A stretch of 64,000 nt of DNA, from NCBI RefSeq assembly GCF_000015165.1, contig NC_009485.1, positions 2,954,001 through 3,018,000 on the forward strand, read 5' to 3'. The notes beneath the pieces were generated by a model that saw only the letters and a list, made by a program, of their open reading frames with translations, was not told the origin of the DNA and searched no databases. The DNA is from Bradyrhizobium sp. BTAi1. GTDB lineage: Bacteria; Pseudomonadota; Alphaproteobacteria; Rhizobiales; Xanthobacteraceae. Within the stretch, counting starts at the first letter, position 1; the number at the start of each line of letters is the position of its first letter. The position numbers were made by a program, and so were the translations under genes. This document shows positions 44,676 through 52,816 of the stretch, piece by piece.

Positions 44676-45611
44676 TCAGAGCTCCTTGCGCACGTCGACG
44701 ATCCGCGTCAGGGCGGAGATGATGATGATGGTGATGCCGAGCAGGATCACGGCGTTGGCGGCGGCGGCCGGGAATTGCAGCGCCGACAGCCTCGACTCGA
44801 TGATCTTGCCGGCGGAAGCGATCTGCTGGCCGCCCATCACGCCGATGGTCACGAAGTCGCCCATCACGATGGTGATGACGAAGATCGAGCCGATCACGAT
44901 GCCGGGCTTCGACAGCGGAATGACGATGTTGACCAGCGTCTGCCAGCCCGATGCGCCGGCGTCATAGGCGGCCTCGATCAGGCGCTTGTCGATGCGGATC
45001 ATCGAATTGAAGATCGGCACCACCATGAAGAAGGTGAACAGGTGGACCAGCGCCAGCACCACCGAGAATTCGGAGAACAGCAGCCACTCGACCGGCTTGT
45101 TGATAAAGCCTGCGCCGATCAGGCCCTGGTTGACCAGGCCGTTGCGGCCGAGCAGCGGAATCCAGGCGATCATCCGGATCACGTTGGAGGTCCAGAACGG
45201 GATGGTGCATAGCAGTGACAGCACGATCTGCCAGGTCTTGCTGCGGACGTGAAAGGCGAGGAAATAGGCGACCCAGAAGCCGATCAGGAGCGTCAGGCCC
45301 CAGGTCAGCAGGCACAGTTTCAGCGTCTTCAGATAGGTCTTCAGGATCGTGCACAGCTCGGGCAGATTGGCGACGCAGCCCTCGAACGTGTCAGTATAGC
45401 CGCGAAAGCTGAAGGCCGGGATCATCTCATATTCGTTGTAGTCCCACGCGCTGACGATGACGACGAGCACCAGCGGCAAGAGGAAGAACAGCGCGAACAC
45501 CAGCATCATCGGCCCGGCCTGCAGCCAGGCGATCGAGCGCATGGTCAATTTGCGGAGGGCGCCTTCGGCCGGCGCAACGCTGTCGGGCGAAGTTTCGATC
45601 GTCACGGCCAC
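44676..45611 (-). CDS. Polyamine-type ABC permease, PotB class
   Basis: Permease of about 311 residues. Membrane helices start at residues near LQAGPMMLVFALFFLLPLVLVVIVSAW, and the coupling loop is EAAYDAGASGWQTLVNIVIPLSKPG. No ATG with a good ribosome site stands near the first helix. I chose GTG at 45611, with AGG seven bases upstream; ATG at 45542 lacks one. Reading further up would enter the stem-loop at 45659. It lies two bases from the PotC-like start. Confidence 0.83.
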   Translation of the reverse strand: MAVTIETSPDSVAPAEGALRKLTMRSIAWLQAGPMMLVFALFFLLPLVLVVIVSAWDYNEYEMIPAFSFRGYTDTFEGCVANLPELCTILKTYLKTLKLCLLTWGLTLLIGFWVAYFLAFHVRSKTWQIVLSLLCTIPFWTSNVIRMIAWIPLLGRNGLVNQGLIGAGFINKPVEWLLFSEFSVVLALVHLFTFFMVVPIFNSMIRIDKRLIEAAYDAGASGWQTLVNIVIPLSKPGIVIGSIFVITIVMGDFVTIGVMGGQQIASAGKIIESRLSALQFPAAAANAVILLGITIIIISALTRIVDVRKEL

Positions 45612-45658
45612 GGGAATACCTGTCGTCGGGTCGCGAATGCTTGGAGCGGCTGAGAAAG

Positions 45659-45692
45659 GCTGCCGCGCCCACGGGGAGGCGGGCGCGGCAGC
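45659..45692. promoter_or_regulatory. Perfect 12-bp stem-loop between binding protein and permease genes
   Basis: GCTGCCGCGCCC, ten bases, GGGCGCGGCAGC, 14 bases past the binding-protein stop and about 50 bases upstream of the permease start. This matches the layout at 9642-9675. Its likely role is to raise binding-protein message over permease message, by inference. Confidence 0.7.
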
Positions 45693-45705
45693 ATGATCGG
45701 TCACA

Positions 45706-46995
45706 TCAGGCGGCGATGAACTCGTTCCACTTGCGCACCATGTAGTCGTTCTCGTCCATGACGGCGTTCCAGCAGACCACATTGCCCATGCGGTCCTCAT
45801 AGGAGCCGCCGTCGCGCACGGCGCCGGCCTTCTCCATCAGGGTGCCGTCCGGCGCCTTGATGTCGTTCTTCGCCGGCTTGCCTTCCATCCAGTAGCCCCA
45901 CTCGTCCTCGGTCATGTTGGCCTTGGCGGTGGACAGCACGGCCGAGTAGTAGCCCTGGCGATTGAGATAGGCGCCGGCCCAGCCGGACAGGTACCAGTTG
46001 ACGAACTCATAGGCCCAGTCGAGCTTCGGCCCGCCGGCGACGGCTTTGGACACGCAGAAGCCGGAGGCCCAGGAGCGATAGCCTTCCTTGAGCGGCTGGA
46101 ACACGCAGGGGATGCCCATCGAGCGCACCTTAGTGACCGCCGGCGACCACATCGATTGGATCACCGTCTCGCCCGAGGCCATCAGGTTGACCGACTCGTT
46201 GAAGTCCTTCCAGAAGGCGCGGAACTGGCCGGCCTTCTTGGCCTCGGTCAGCACCTTCATGGTCAAGTCGATCTCGGCCTTGGTCATGTTGCCCTTGTCG
46301 GCATATTTGTACTGGCCGGTCGCCTCGACGACGAGGGCGGCGTCCATGATGCCGATCGAGGGGATGTTGAGGATCGAGGCCTTGCCCTTGAACTCGGGGT
46401 TGAGCAGCTCGGCCCAGGACGAGATCGGGCGCTTGATCAGGTCTGGGCGGATGCCGAGCGTATCGGCGTTGTAGACGGTCGGGATGAGCGTGACGTACTC
46501 GGTCGGCGTCGCCGAGAAGGTCTTGGAGTTCGCTCCCTCGAGATAGAGCACCTTCCACGGCGCGGTGCCCTGGCCGCCGATCTTCTTGCCGTTCGGCAGC
46601 TCGCCCTTGGTGAAGACGGGCGTGATATTGTCGAATTCCTTGATCTTGCGCGCATCGAGCGGGAAGATGTTGCCCGAGGGCACCAGCTTCTTGAGCGAGA
46701 AATATTCGGTGTCGAGCACGTCGAACGAGTTCGGCTGGGTGATGACCCGCTTGGTGACGTCGTCGGTCGTGGCAGTGATGTATTCGATCTTGATGCCGGT
46801 GTCGGCGAGGCACTTTTTCGAGATCTCGTCGCCTTCGTTCACCGCGGTGCCGAGATAGCGCAGCACCTTGGGGTCGGCAGCGTGGACATAGGGCGCGCTG
46901 AGCAGCGTGCCTGAGCCGGCGAGACCGGCGACGCCGGCCGCGCCCTTGAGCAGCGAGCGGCGGCTGATGGATGTCTTTTTCGATCGATCAGTCAT
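45706..46995 (-). CDS. Polyamine-type ABC substrate-binding protein
   Basis: Binding protein of about 429 residues, class PotD/PotF. The ATG at 46995 has GGAG six bases upstream and gives a twin-arginine signal (SRRSLLKGAAGVAGLAG..APYVHA). The mature region begins DPKVLRYLGTAVNEGDEI, with a binding-cleft segment FNESVNLMASGETVIQSMW and a C-terminal WNEFIAA. The real ligand could be a polyamine, an amine or a sugar acid. It is second in the operon after the ATPase gene. Confidence 0.9.
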   Translation of the reverse strand: MTDRSKKTSISRRSLLKGAAGVAGLAGSGTLLSAPYVHAADPKVLRYLGTAVNEGDEISKKCLADTGIKIEYITATTDDVTKRVITQPNSFDVLDTEYFSLKKLVPSGNIFPLDARKIKEFDNITPVFTKGELPNGKKIGGQGTAPWKVLYLEGANSKTFSATPTEYVTLIPTVYNADTLGIRPDLIKRPISSWAELLNPEFKGKASILNIPSIGIMDAALVVEATGQYKYADKGNMTKAEIDLTMKVLTEAKKAGQFRAFWKDFNESVNLMASGETVIQSMWSPAVTKVRSMGIPCVFQPLKEGYRSWASGFCVSKAVAGGPKLDWAYEFVNWYLSGWAGAYLNRQGYYSAVLSTAKANMTEDEWGYWMEGKPAKNDIKAPDGTLMEKAGAVRDGGSYEDRMGNVVCWNAVMDENDYMVRKWNEFIAA

Positions 46996-47031
46996 GATCA
47001 TCTCCTTGGGATCAGAACGAGCAGGTGAAAA

Positions 47032-48069
47032 TCAGGCCACGAGTTCGGCAGCCGGCGCGGCCGACGTCGCGGAATGGGGCGTCAGAGCGTCGGCGAGCGC
47101 CGGATTCCAGGTCACGACGACGCGTTCGCCGATCACGTGGGTCTCCGCGTCGAACTGATCGTCGCTGAGCTGGGCCGAGATTTCAGGGCCGCCATCGGTC
47201 GTGACCGCGATGAGCACGTAAGTGCCCTGATATTCGATCTTGCTGATCGTGCCCGGCACAGCCGGGCCGTCGATCGCGGCAGTCGGCGCCTTCAGCTGAA
47301 TGCGGTCGACGCGCACCGCGAAGGTCTCGCCGTTCAGCGGGATCACGTTGTGGCCGCCGATGAAGCGGGCGGCGAATTCGGTGCGCGGATGGTTGAAGAT
47401 CTCGCGCGGGCTGCCCTGCTGCTCGATACGGCCGCCATTCATCAGCACCACGAGATCCGACAGCGCCATCGCCTCGTCCTGGCCGTGGGTGACGTGGATG
47501 AAGGTGAGGCCGAGCTCGCGTTGCAGCCGTTTCAGCTCGGCGCGCATGCGCAAGCGAAGGAACGGATCGAGCGCCGACAAGGGCTCGTCGAGCAGCAGGA
47601 TCTGCGGCGAGGTGATCAGCGCGCGTGCCAGCGCGACGCGCTGCTGCTGGCCGCCGGAGAGCTGCGCCGGCAGCCGGCCGGCATAGCTCTGCATGTCCAC
47701 GAGCTCGAGCAGCTCGCGCGCGCGGGCGTGGCGCTCGGGCTTGGACACGCCCTTCATCTTCAGCGCAAAGGCGACGTTGTCGATCACCGAGAGATGCGGA
47801 AACAGCGCGTAGGACTGGAACATCATCGCGGTGCCGCGCCCGGCGGGCGGCAGCTCGGTGACATTCTTGGCGCCGACGATGATGTCGCCGGAGGTCGCGG
47901 ATTCGTGGCCGGCGATCATGCGCAAGGTCGAGGTCTTGCCGCAGCCGGACGGGCCGAGCAGGCAGCAATAGGAGCCGGCGGGAATCCGCAGGTCGATCGC
48001 GTCGACGGCGGTGACGTGACCGTACATCTTCGTCACCTTCACCAGTTCCAAGCTCGCGCCCGCCGCCAT
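47032..48069 (-). CDS. Polyamine-type ABC ATP-binding protein, PotA class
   Basis: ATPase of 345 residues with Walker A GPSGCGKT, signature LSGGQQQRVALARAL, Walker B LLLDEPLSALD and H-loop THGQDEAMALSD, followed by a C-terminal TOBE-type region. The start at 48069 has GGAGG five bases upstream. Long frames running up to 48420 include sequence without family resemblance. First gene of the unit, and the only ATPase for this transporter. Confidence 0.92.
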   Translation of the reverse strand: MAAGASLELVKVTKMYGHVTAVDAIDLRIPAGSYCCLLGPSGCGKTSTLRMIAGHESATSGDIIVGAKNVTELPPAGRGTAMMFQSYALFPHLSVIDNVAFALKMKGVSKPERHARARELLELVDMQSYAGRLPAQLSGGQQQRVALARALITSPQILLLDEPLSALDPFLRLRMRAELKRLQRELGLTFIHVTHGQDEAMALSDLVVLMNGGRIEQQGSPREIFNHPRTEFAARFIGGHNVIPLNGETFAVRVDRIQLKAPTAAIDGPAVPGTISKIEYQGTYVLIAVTTDGGPEISAQLSDDQFDAETHVIGERVVVTWNPALADALTPHSATSAAPAAELVA

Positions 48070-48564
48070 CCGCCCTCCATATCGCCTGTCGTCAGCAAGA
48101 ACCGGGCATGAGTCATCGTCCGCACGGTCGGGCGCCCGGCTCCCGACGGCGTGGTGTCTGCAACGGATATGCCAAGGGATCGGCGCCCGCGTTGCGCGGT
48201 GCATAAAGAGTGCGCTCAGCCCGCGATGCGTATGCAATTGGCGCGCACGAGCCGTCCGCCCCGGCTGCGGCGACCCGCGCGCCGAGCAAAGACCCAGGAA
48301 AACAGCTGCAACCACGGCGGTGTGGAGGCACTTTGTCCGTTCCCGTCTGTGCATCAGGCGTGTGGAGCGGACGCCGCTGCAATTGATGGTGGAAGATCCG
48401 AACGCGCTCCCGCACCGCAAAAGGGCGGCAGTGCCGGCATCTGCCTATCGATCGAGCGGCCGCTGATGGCCTGCGCAGCCATGTTCTGCCTCAACATTAG
48501 GCATTATTGCCATCCGGAGGCAAGGCGGAACGGCGAGCGACATGGCGGCGCAGGCGTGGCTCGG
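48070..48564. other. Intergenic region upstream of the polyamine-type operon
   Basis: A 495-base gap. It must hold the promoter of the minus-strand ABC operon, but I see no clear -35/-10 pair. A small dyad with GGCA..TGCC around 48500-48510 is downstream of the small gene at 48565. Nothing else stands out. Confidence 0.5.
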
Positions 48565-48777
48565 CTAGCGCAGCACCGCGCGCAATTTGGCCTGGGCGGC
48601 CGCCATCAGCATGCGTTCAGCGATGCCGCGCAATTCGGCGACCCCGATCCGATCGGATTCGGCGAAGATCTCGTAGGACTCGGTCGTGATCGGAAACCAG
48701 CGATAGAAGCGCGCCTCCTCGAACAAAACGCGGGCGGCCGCTTCGATCTCGGCGGGCGATGGTGCAGGGTACTGCAT
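48565..48777 (-). CDS. Small hypothetical protein downstream of otnC
   Basis: Protein of 70 residues, MQYPAPSPAEIEAAARVLFEEARFYRWF and so on, acidic and largely helical, with no signal or membrane segment. It starts 23 bases after the otnC stop on the same strand. GGTGGA lies seven bases upstream of the ATG. I do not recognise a family; a DUF match is possible. The tight spacing suggests a helper or unlinked small protein of the otn unit. Confidence 0.6.
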   Translation of the reverse strand: MQYPAPSPAEIEAAARVLFEEARFYRWFPITTESYEIFAESDRIGVAELRGIAERMLMAAAQAKLRAVLR

Positions 48778-48800
48778 GTGCGTCCACCGGGCCGGTTCGA

Positions 48801-49463
48801 TCAGTGATGATCGGCGTGATCGGGCAGAGTGAGGCCGAACACCTTCACCAGATCGTCGACCTGCTGCGGCGACAGATGCCGCGGATTGAGCCCGCGCAGC
48901 AGCAGATAGAGTTTGGCGGTCTCCTCCAACTCCTCCATCGCGAACACCGCCGCCTCCAGCGTGTCGCCGGACACCACCGGCCCGTGATTGGCGAGCAGCA
49001 CCGAGGCGTATTGGCCGGCGAGGCCCTTGATCGCGTCGGCGACGGCCGGATCCCCGGGGCGATGATAGGGCACCAGCGCCGTCTGGCCGCAGCGCATCAA
49101 ATAATAAGGTGTCAGCGGCGGCAGCGCCATCAGCGGATCGATCTCCGGCAGCATCGAGATTGCCACCGAATGCGTCGAGTGCAGATGCACCACGGCGCGG
49201 GCGGCGGCGCGGGTCTGGTACAGCGCGGTGTGCAGCGGCACCTCCTTGGTCGGCGCGTCGCCCGACATCAGCCTGCCGTTGGCATCGAGGCGCGAGAGCT
49301 TGCCGGGATCGAGGAAGCCGAGCGAGGCGTTGGTCGGCGTCACCAGCCAGCCGCCATCGTCGAGCCGCACGCTGATGTTGCCGGACGAGCCCGGTGTCAG
49401 CCCGCGCTCGAACAGCGAGCGGCCGAACCGGCAGATGGCCTCGCGAATCGCAGTATCCGCCAC
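48801..49463 (-). CDS. otnC: Class II aldolase family, 3-oxo-tetronate 4-phosphate decarboxylase-like (OtnC)
   Basis: Protein of 220 residues of the class II aldolase/adducin family. Zinc ligands are expected in HLHSTHS and the C-terminal NHG segment, and the N-terminal SLFERGLTPGSSGNISVRL is normal. In the otn pathway this enzyme removes CO2 from 3-oxo-tetronate 4-phosphate to give dihydroxyacetone phosphate. The start is GTG at 49463, with AGGAAAG upstream; no ATG lies nearby. It is divergent from ltnD, otnI and otnK, which complete the pathway. Confidence 0.87.
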   Translation of the reverse strand: MADTAIREAICRFGRSLFERGLTPGSSGNISVRLDDGGWLVTPTNASLGFLDPGKLSRLDANGRLMSGDAPTKEVPLHTALYQTRAAARAVVHLHSTHSVAISMLPEIDPLMALPPLTPYYLMRCGQTALVPYHRPGDPAVADAIKGLAGQYASVLLANHGPVVSGDTLEAAVFAMEELEETAKLYLLLRGLNPRHLSPQQVDDLVKVFGLTLPDHADHH

Positions 49464-49501
49464 GGGTCTTTCCTCGTTCCTCACCTCTTGCCGCTTTGTC
49501 T

Positions 49502-49518
49502 CACGCTTTGGCAGCGTG
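49502..49518. promoter_or_regulatory. Inverted repeat in the otnC-ltnD divergent promoter region
   Basis: CACGCT, TTGGC, AGCGTG. A perfect 6-bp dyad between two divergent gene starts (49463 and 49591), plausible as an operator. A looser dyad around CCGG..CCGG lies at 49540-49563. Confidence 0.4.
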
Positions 49519-49590
49519 GCCAAGCCGTGATACCCAGGGACCAGCCGGGTCAACCGGACAGGTTCAGGAAACGCTTCGAGGATTTGCCGC

Positions 49591-50505
49591 ATGCCGCAGC
49601 CATCGCAATTGAACGTCGCCGTGATCGGGCTCGGCTCCATGGGATATGGCATGGCGACCTCGCTCAAGCGTGCCGGCTTCGCGGTGACCGGATGCGACGT
49701 TTCGGCCGATGCCGTGGCGCGGTTCGTCGCCGATGGCGGCAAGGGCGCGAACAGCCCGGCTGAGGCCGCAGCAGGCGCGGACATCGTCGTCAGCGTCGTC
49801 GTCAATGCGGCGCAGACCGAGGCCATTCTGTTCGGCCCCGGCGGCGCGGCCGAGACCATGCCGAAGGACGCCGTGTTCGTCTCCTCCGCGACCATGGACC
49901 CGGATGTCGCGCGTCGCCTCGCCAAACAGCTCGAAGCCACCGGCCGGCACTATCTCGATGCGCCGATCTCCGGCGGCGCGCAGCGTGCCGCGCAAGGCGA
50001 ATTGACCATCCTGGCCTCGGGTAGCCCGGCGGCCTTCGCCAGGGCGCGGCCGGCGCTCGACGCGATGGCCGCCAAGCTCTATGAGCTCGGCGATGCCGCG
50101 GGCCAGGGCGCCGCGTTCAAGATGATCAACCAGTTGCTCGCCGGCGTGCACATCGCAGCCGCCAGCGAGGCGATTGCCTTCGCCGCCAAGCAGGGCCTCG
50201 ACATCCGCAAGGTCTACGAGGTCATCACCGCCTCGGCCGGCAATTCCTGGATGTTCGAGAACCGCATGCCGCACGTGCTCGATGGCGACTACACGCCGCG
50301 CAGCGCGGTCGAGATCTTCGTCAAGGACCTCGGCATCATCCAGGACATGGCACGCAACCACCGCTTCCCGGTGCCGGTCTCGGCCGCGGCGCTGCAGATG
50401 TTCCTGATGACATCGGCCGCCGGCATGGGCCGCGACGATGATGCCTCGGTGGCGCGGATGTATGCGCAGGTCACCGGCACCAAGCTGCCTGGCCAATCCA
50501 ACTAA
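49591..50505 (+). CDS. ltnD: L-threonate dehydrogenase-like (LtnD)
   Basis: NAD-dependent oxidoreductase of 304 residues in the beta-hydroxyacid dehydrogenase family. It starts with the NAD motif VAVIGLGSMGYGMATSLKRAGF near residue 9, has the substrate Ser/Gly region DAPISGGAQRA near residue 123 and the catalytic Lys in GAAFKMINQLL near residue 170. LtnD oxidises L-threonate to 2-oxo-tetronate. The ATG at 49591 has GAGGA eight bases upstream. otnI follows 24 bases later. Related hydroxyacid substrates such as glycerate are a possible alternative. Confidence 0.88.
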   Translation: MPQPSQLNVAVIGLGSMGYGMATSLKRAGFAVTGCDVSADAVARFVADGGKGANSPAEAAAGADIVVSVVVNAAQTEAILFGPGGAAETMPKDAVFVSSATMDPDVARRLAKQLEATGRHYLDAPISGGAQRAAQGELTILASGSPAAFARARPALDAMAAKLYELGDAAGQGAAFKMINQLLAGVHIAAASEAIAFAAKQGLDIRKVYEVITASAGNSWMFENRMPHVLDGDYTPRSAVEIFVKDLGIIQDMARNHRFPVPVSAAALQMFLMTSAAGMGRDDDASVARMYAQVTGTKLPGQSN

Positions 50506-50528
50506 CTGCCTTTCAACGAGCTCGCGCC

Positions 50529-51311
50529 ATGCCCCGTTTCGCCGCCAATCTCTCGATGATGTTCACCGAGCATCCATTCCTCGACCGCTTCGCGGCCGCC
50601 GCGAAGGCCGGCTTCACCGCCGTCGAATTCCTGTTTCCCTATGATCATCCGGCCGAGGAGGTCGGCAAAAGGCTGCGCGACAACGGCCTGACCCAGGCGC
50701 TGTTCAATCTTCCGCCGGGCCATTGGGACGCCGGCGAGAAGGGCTTTGCCGCGCTGCCGGAACGCTTCGACGATCTCAAGGCGAGCCTGGAAACAGCGCT
50801 GCCTTATGCCAAGGCGACCGGCGTGAAGCGGCTGCATCTGATGGCCGGCATTGCCGATCGTCATGATGCGAAGGCGGTGGAGGCCTACTACAAGTCCGTG
50901 GCCTGGGCTGCCGAGTTCTTCGCACCCAACGGCCTCGACGTCGTGATCGAGCCGATCAATCCACGCAACGTGCCCGGCTATTTCCTCAACGATTTCGGTT
51001 TCGCCCGCGATCTCATCCGCGAGCTCAAGATTCCGAACCTGAAGCTGCAATTCGACATCTATCACTGCCAGATCATCCATGGCGACGTCACGATGCGGCT
51101 GCGCGAGATGATGGACATCACCGGCCACATCCAGATCGCCAGCATTCCCTCGCGCAACGAGCCGGATGGCGAGGAGCTGAACTATCCGTTCCTGTTCAAA
51201 GAGCTCGACCGGCTCGGCTATGCCGGCTTCGTCGGCTGCGAGTACAATCCGCGCAGCCGCACCGAGGACGGGCTTGGATGGTTCGCCCCCTACAAGGGAG
51301 TGAAGCCATGA
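50529..51311 (+). CDS. otnI: 2-oxo-tetronate isomerase (OtnI)
   Basis: TIM-barrel isomerase of 260 residues of the hydroxypyruvate isomerase family. Family segments include FAANLSMMFTEHPFLDRFAAAAKAGFTAVEFLFPYD, catalytic Glu positions in VVIEPINPRNVPGYF, and FDIYHCQIIHGDVTMRLREM. OtnI converts 2-oxo- to 3-oxo-tetronate. Its stop overlaps the otnK start (ATGA). The same family includes Hyi, so the exact substrate rests on the neighbouring otn genes. Confidence 0.9.
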   Translation: MPRFAANLSMMFTEHPFLDRFAAAAKAGFTAVEFLFPYDHPAEEVGKRLRDNGLTQALFNLPPGHWDAGEKGFAALPERFDDLKASLETALPYAKATGVKRLHLMAGIADRHDAKAVEAYYKSVAWAAEFFAPNGLDVVIEPINPRNVPGYFLNDFGFARDLIRELKIPNLKLQFDIYHCQIIHGDVTMRLREMMDITGHIQIASIPSRNEPDGEELNYPFLFKELDRLGYAGFVGCEYNPRSRTEDGLGWFAPYKGVKP

Positions 51312-52585
51312 GCCTGAAGCTCGGCTGCATCGCCGACGACTACACTGGCGCCTCCGACCTCGCCAACACCCTGACGCGCGCCGGCCTGCGCACGGTGCAG
51401 ACCATCGGCGTGCCGGCCTCCGACCTTGCGCTGCCCGAGGTCGATGCCGTCGTGGTCTCGCTCAAGAGCCGCTCGATCGAGGCCTCGCAGGCGGTGGCGC
51501 GGTCGCGCGAGGCGGACAGATGGCTGCGTGCACGCGGCGCTGAGCATGTCTTGTTCAAGATCTGCTCGACCTTCGATTCCACCGATGCCGGCAATATCGG
51601 CCCGGTGATGGATGCGCTGGCCGGCGATGCCGGCGATCCGATCGTGCTGGTGACGCCGGCTTTCCCGGAGACGAAACGCACCGTCTATCAGGGCAACCTG
51701 TTCGTCGGCGCCGTGCCGCTCAATGAGAGCCCACTGAAGGATCACCCGCTCAACCCGATGCACGATGCCAATCTGGTGCGTGTGCTCGGCCGCCAGAGCC
51801 GGAGGAGGATCGGCCTGGTCGATCTCGCGACCGTCGTGCACGGGCCGGAGGCGATCGGTCACCGCCTGCAGGAGCTGGCCGGGCAGGATTTTGGCGCGGC
51901 GATCATCGATGCGGTGTTCGATGCCGACCTGACCGCCATCGGCGCGGCTGCATTGAAGAGCAAAGTCTCGGTCGGCGCCTCCGGGATCGGGCTCGGCCTG
52001 GCGCGTGCCCTCGTTGCGGCCGGGCAGGCGCATTCTCACGGCCTGACCCATCACGATGATGCGCCGGTGGGCGGCATGGCGGCCTGCCTCGCCGGCAGCT
52101 GCTCGCAGGCGACGCTGCAGCAGATCGCACAGGCCGAGACGATCATGCCGGTGCTGCATCTCGATGCGGCGGCTCTGGTCGCCGGTCCCGATGAAGCGCA
52201 GCGGGCGATGGTCTGGGCGGGTGAGCGGATCGGCCGTGGTCCGGTGCTGATCGCCTCCAGCGCCACGCCGGATCAGGTCAGCGCCCTCCAGGCCAGGCAC
52301 GGCCGCGAAGCGGCGGGACACGCCATCGAGCAGGCCATGGCCGATCTCGCCGAGGGGCTGATCGAGGCCGGCGTGCGGCGGCTGATTGTCGCCGGGGGCG
52401 AGACCTCCGGCGCGGTCGTTGATCGGCTCAGGATTCCCGGCTTCCTGGTGGGTCCGGAGATCGCCGCCGGCGTGCCCGTGCTGCGCGCGATCGGCGCGGA
52501 GGCCGGCGACATGCTGCTGGCGCTGAAGTCCGGCAATTTCGGCGGACCGCAGTTCTTTGCCGATGCGCTCGGGCTGATGCGCTAG
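51308..52585 (+). CDS. otnK: 3-oxo-tetronate kinase (OtnK, DUF1537 fold)
   Basis: Kinase of 425 residues of the four-carbon acid sugar kinase family. It begins LKLGCIADDYTGASDLANTLTRAG, with the conserved DDxTGA phosphate-binding Asp. The C-terminal AGGETSGAVVDRL is the nucleotide-binding segment. It phosphorylates 3-oxo-tetronate before OtnC removes CO2. It overlaps otnI by four bases. Together with ltnD and the divergent otnC this makes the whole path from threonate to dihydroxyacetone phosphate. Confidence 0.92.
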   Translation: MSLKLGCIADDYTGASDLANTLTRAGLRTVQTIGVPASDLALPEVDAVVVSLKSRSIEASQAVARSREADRWLRARGAEHVLFKICSTFDSTDAGNIGPVMDALAGDAGDPIVLVTPAFPETKRTVYQGNLFVGAVPLNESPLKDHPLNPMHDANLVRVLGRQSRRRIGLVDLATVVHGPEAIGHRLQELAGQDFGAAIIDAVFDADLTAIGAAALKSKVSVGASGIGLGLARALVAAGQAHSHGLTHHDDAPVGGMAACLAGSCSQATLQQIAQAETIMPVLHLDAAALVAGPDEAQRAMVWAGERIGRGPVLIASSATPDQVSALQARHGREAAGHAIEQAMADLAEGLIEAGVRRLIVAGGETSGAVVDRLRIPGFLVGPEIAAGVPVLRAIGAEAGDMLLALKSGNFGGPQFFADALGLMR

Positions 52586-52740
52586 CCGTTCGGCGACCGC
52601 GCGCTGATCCCGATTTCATCATCTGCATCCTTCGTGCGCCGGCCGGCGGCGTGCGAACGCCGGGTTGCCGCCTTAAGCGCCGGAACGCACACAGAAAAAG
52701 CAGAAGTTTTTCACGTGTAATGCACGCCGACACCCGTAAA

Positions 52741-52745
52741 TTAAC
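52741..52745 (+). promoter_or_regulatory. TTAAC box upstream of the first chemoreceptor gene
   Basis: CCGTAAATTAACGG is an inverted repeat with TTAAC at 52741. No CTACGG is found nine bases upstream (the position reads GCCGAC), so this is the weakest of six related sites. Confidence 0.4.
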
Positions 52746-52816
52746 GGTCTCTATGGACCTCACCTCTATACCTTCAGGATGGACCGCGGCGTGATGGTCC
52801 TTCTGTGGGTAGGGCA

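Noticed and set aside
48070-48420. Long N-terminal extension of the PotA-like ATPase
   Set aside because: The extra 117 residues have no ABC resemblance, and a good ribosome site precedes 48069.
49480-49590. Resemblance to a TPP riboswitch (CTGAACCTG on the minus strand)
   Set aside because: Only one short segment matches. The paired helices and the GCGTAGGGA segment are missing, and no thiamine gene is near.
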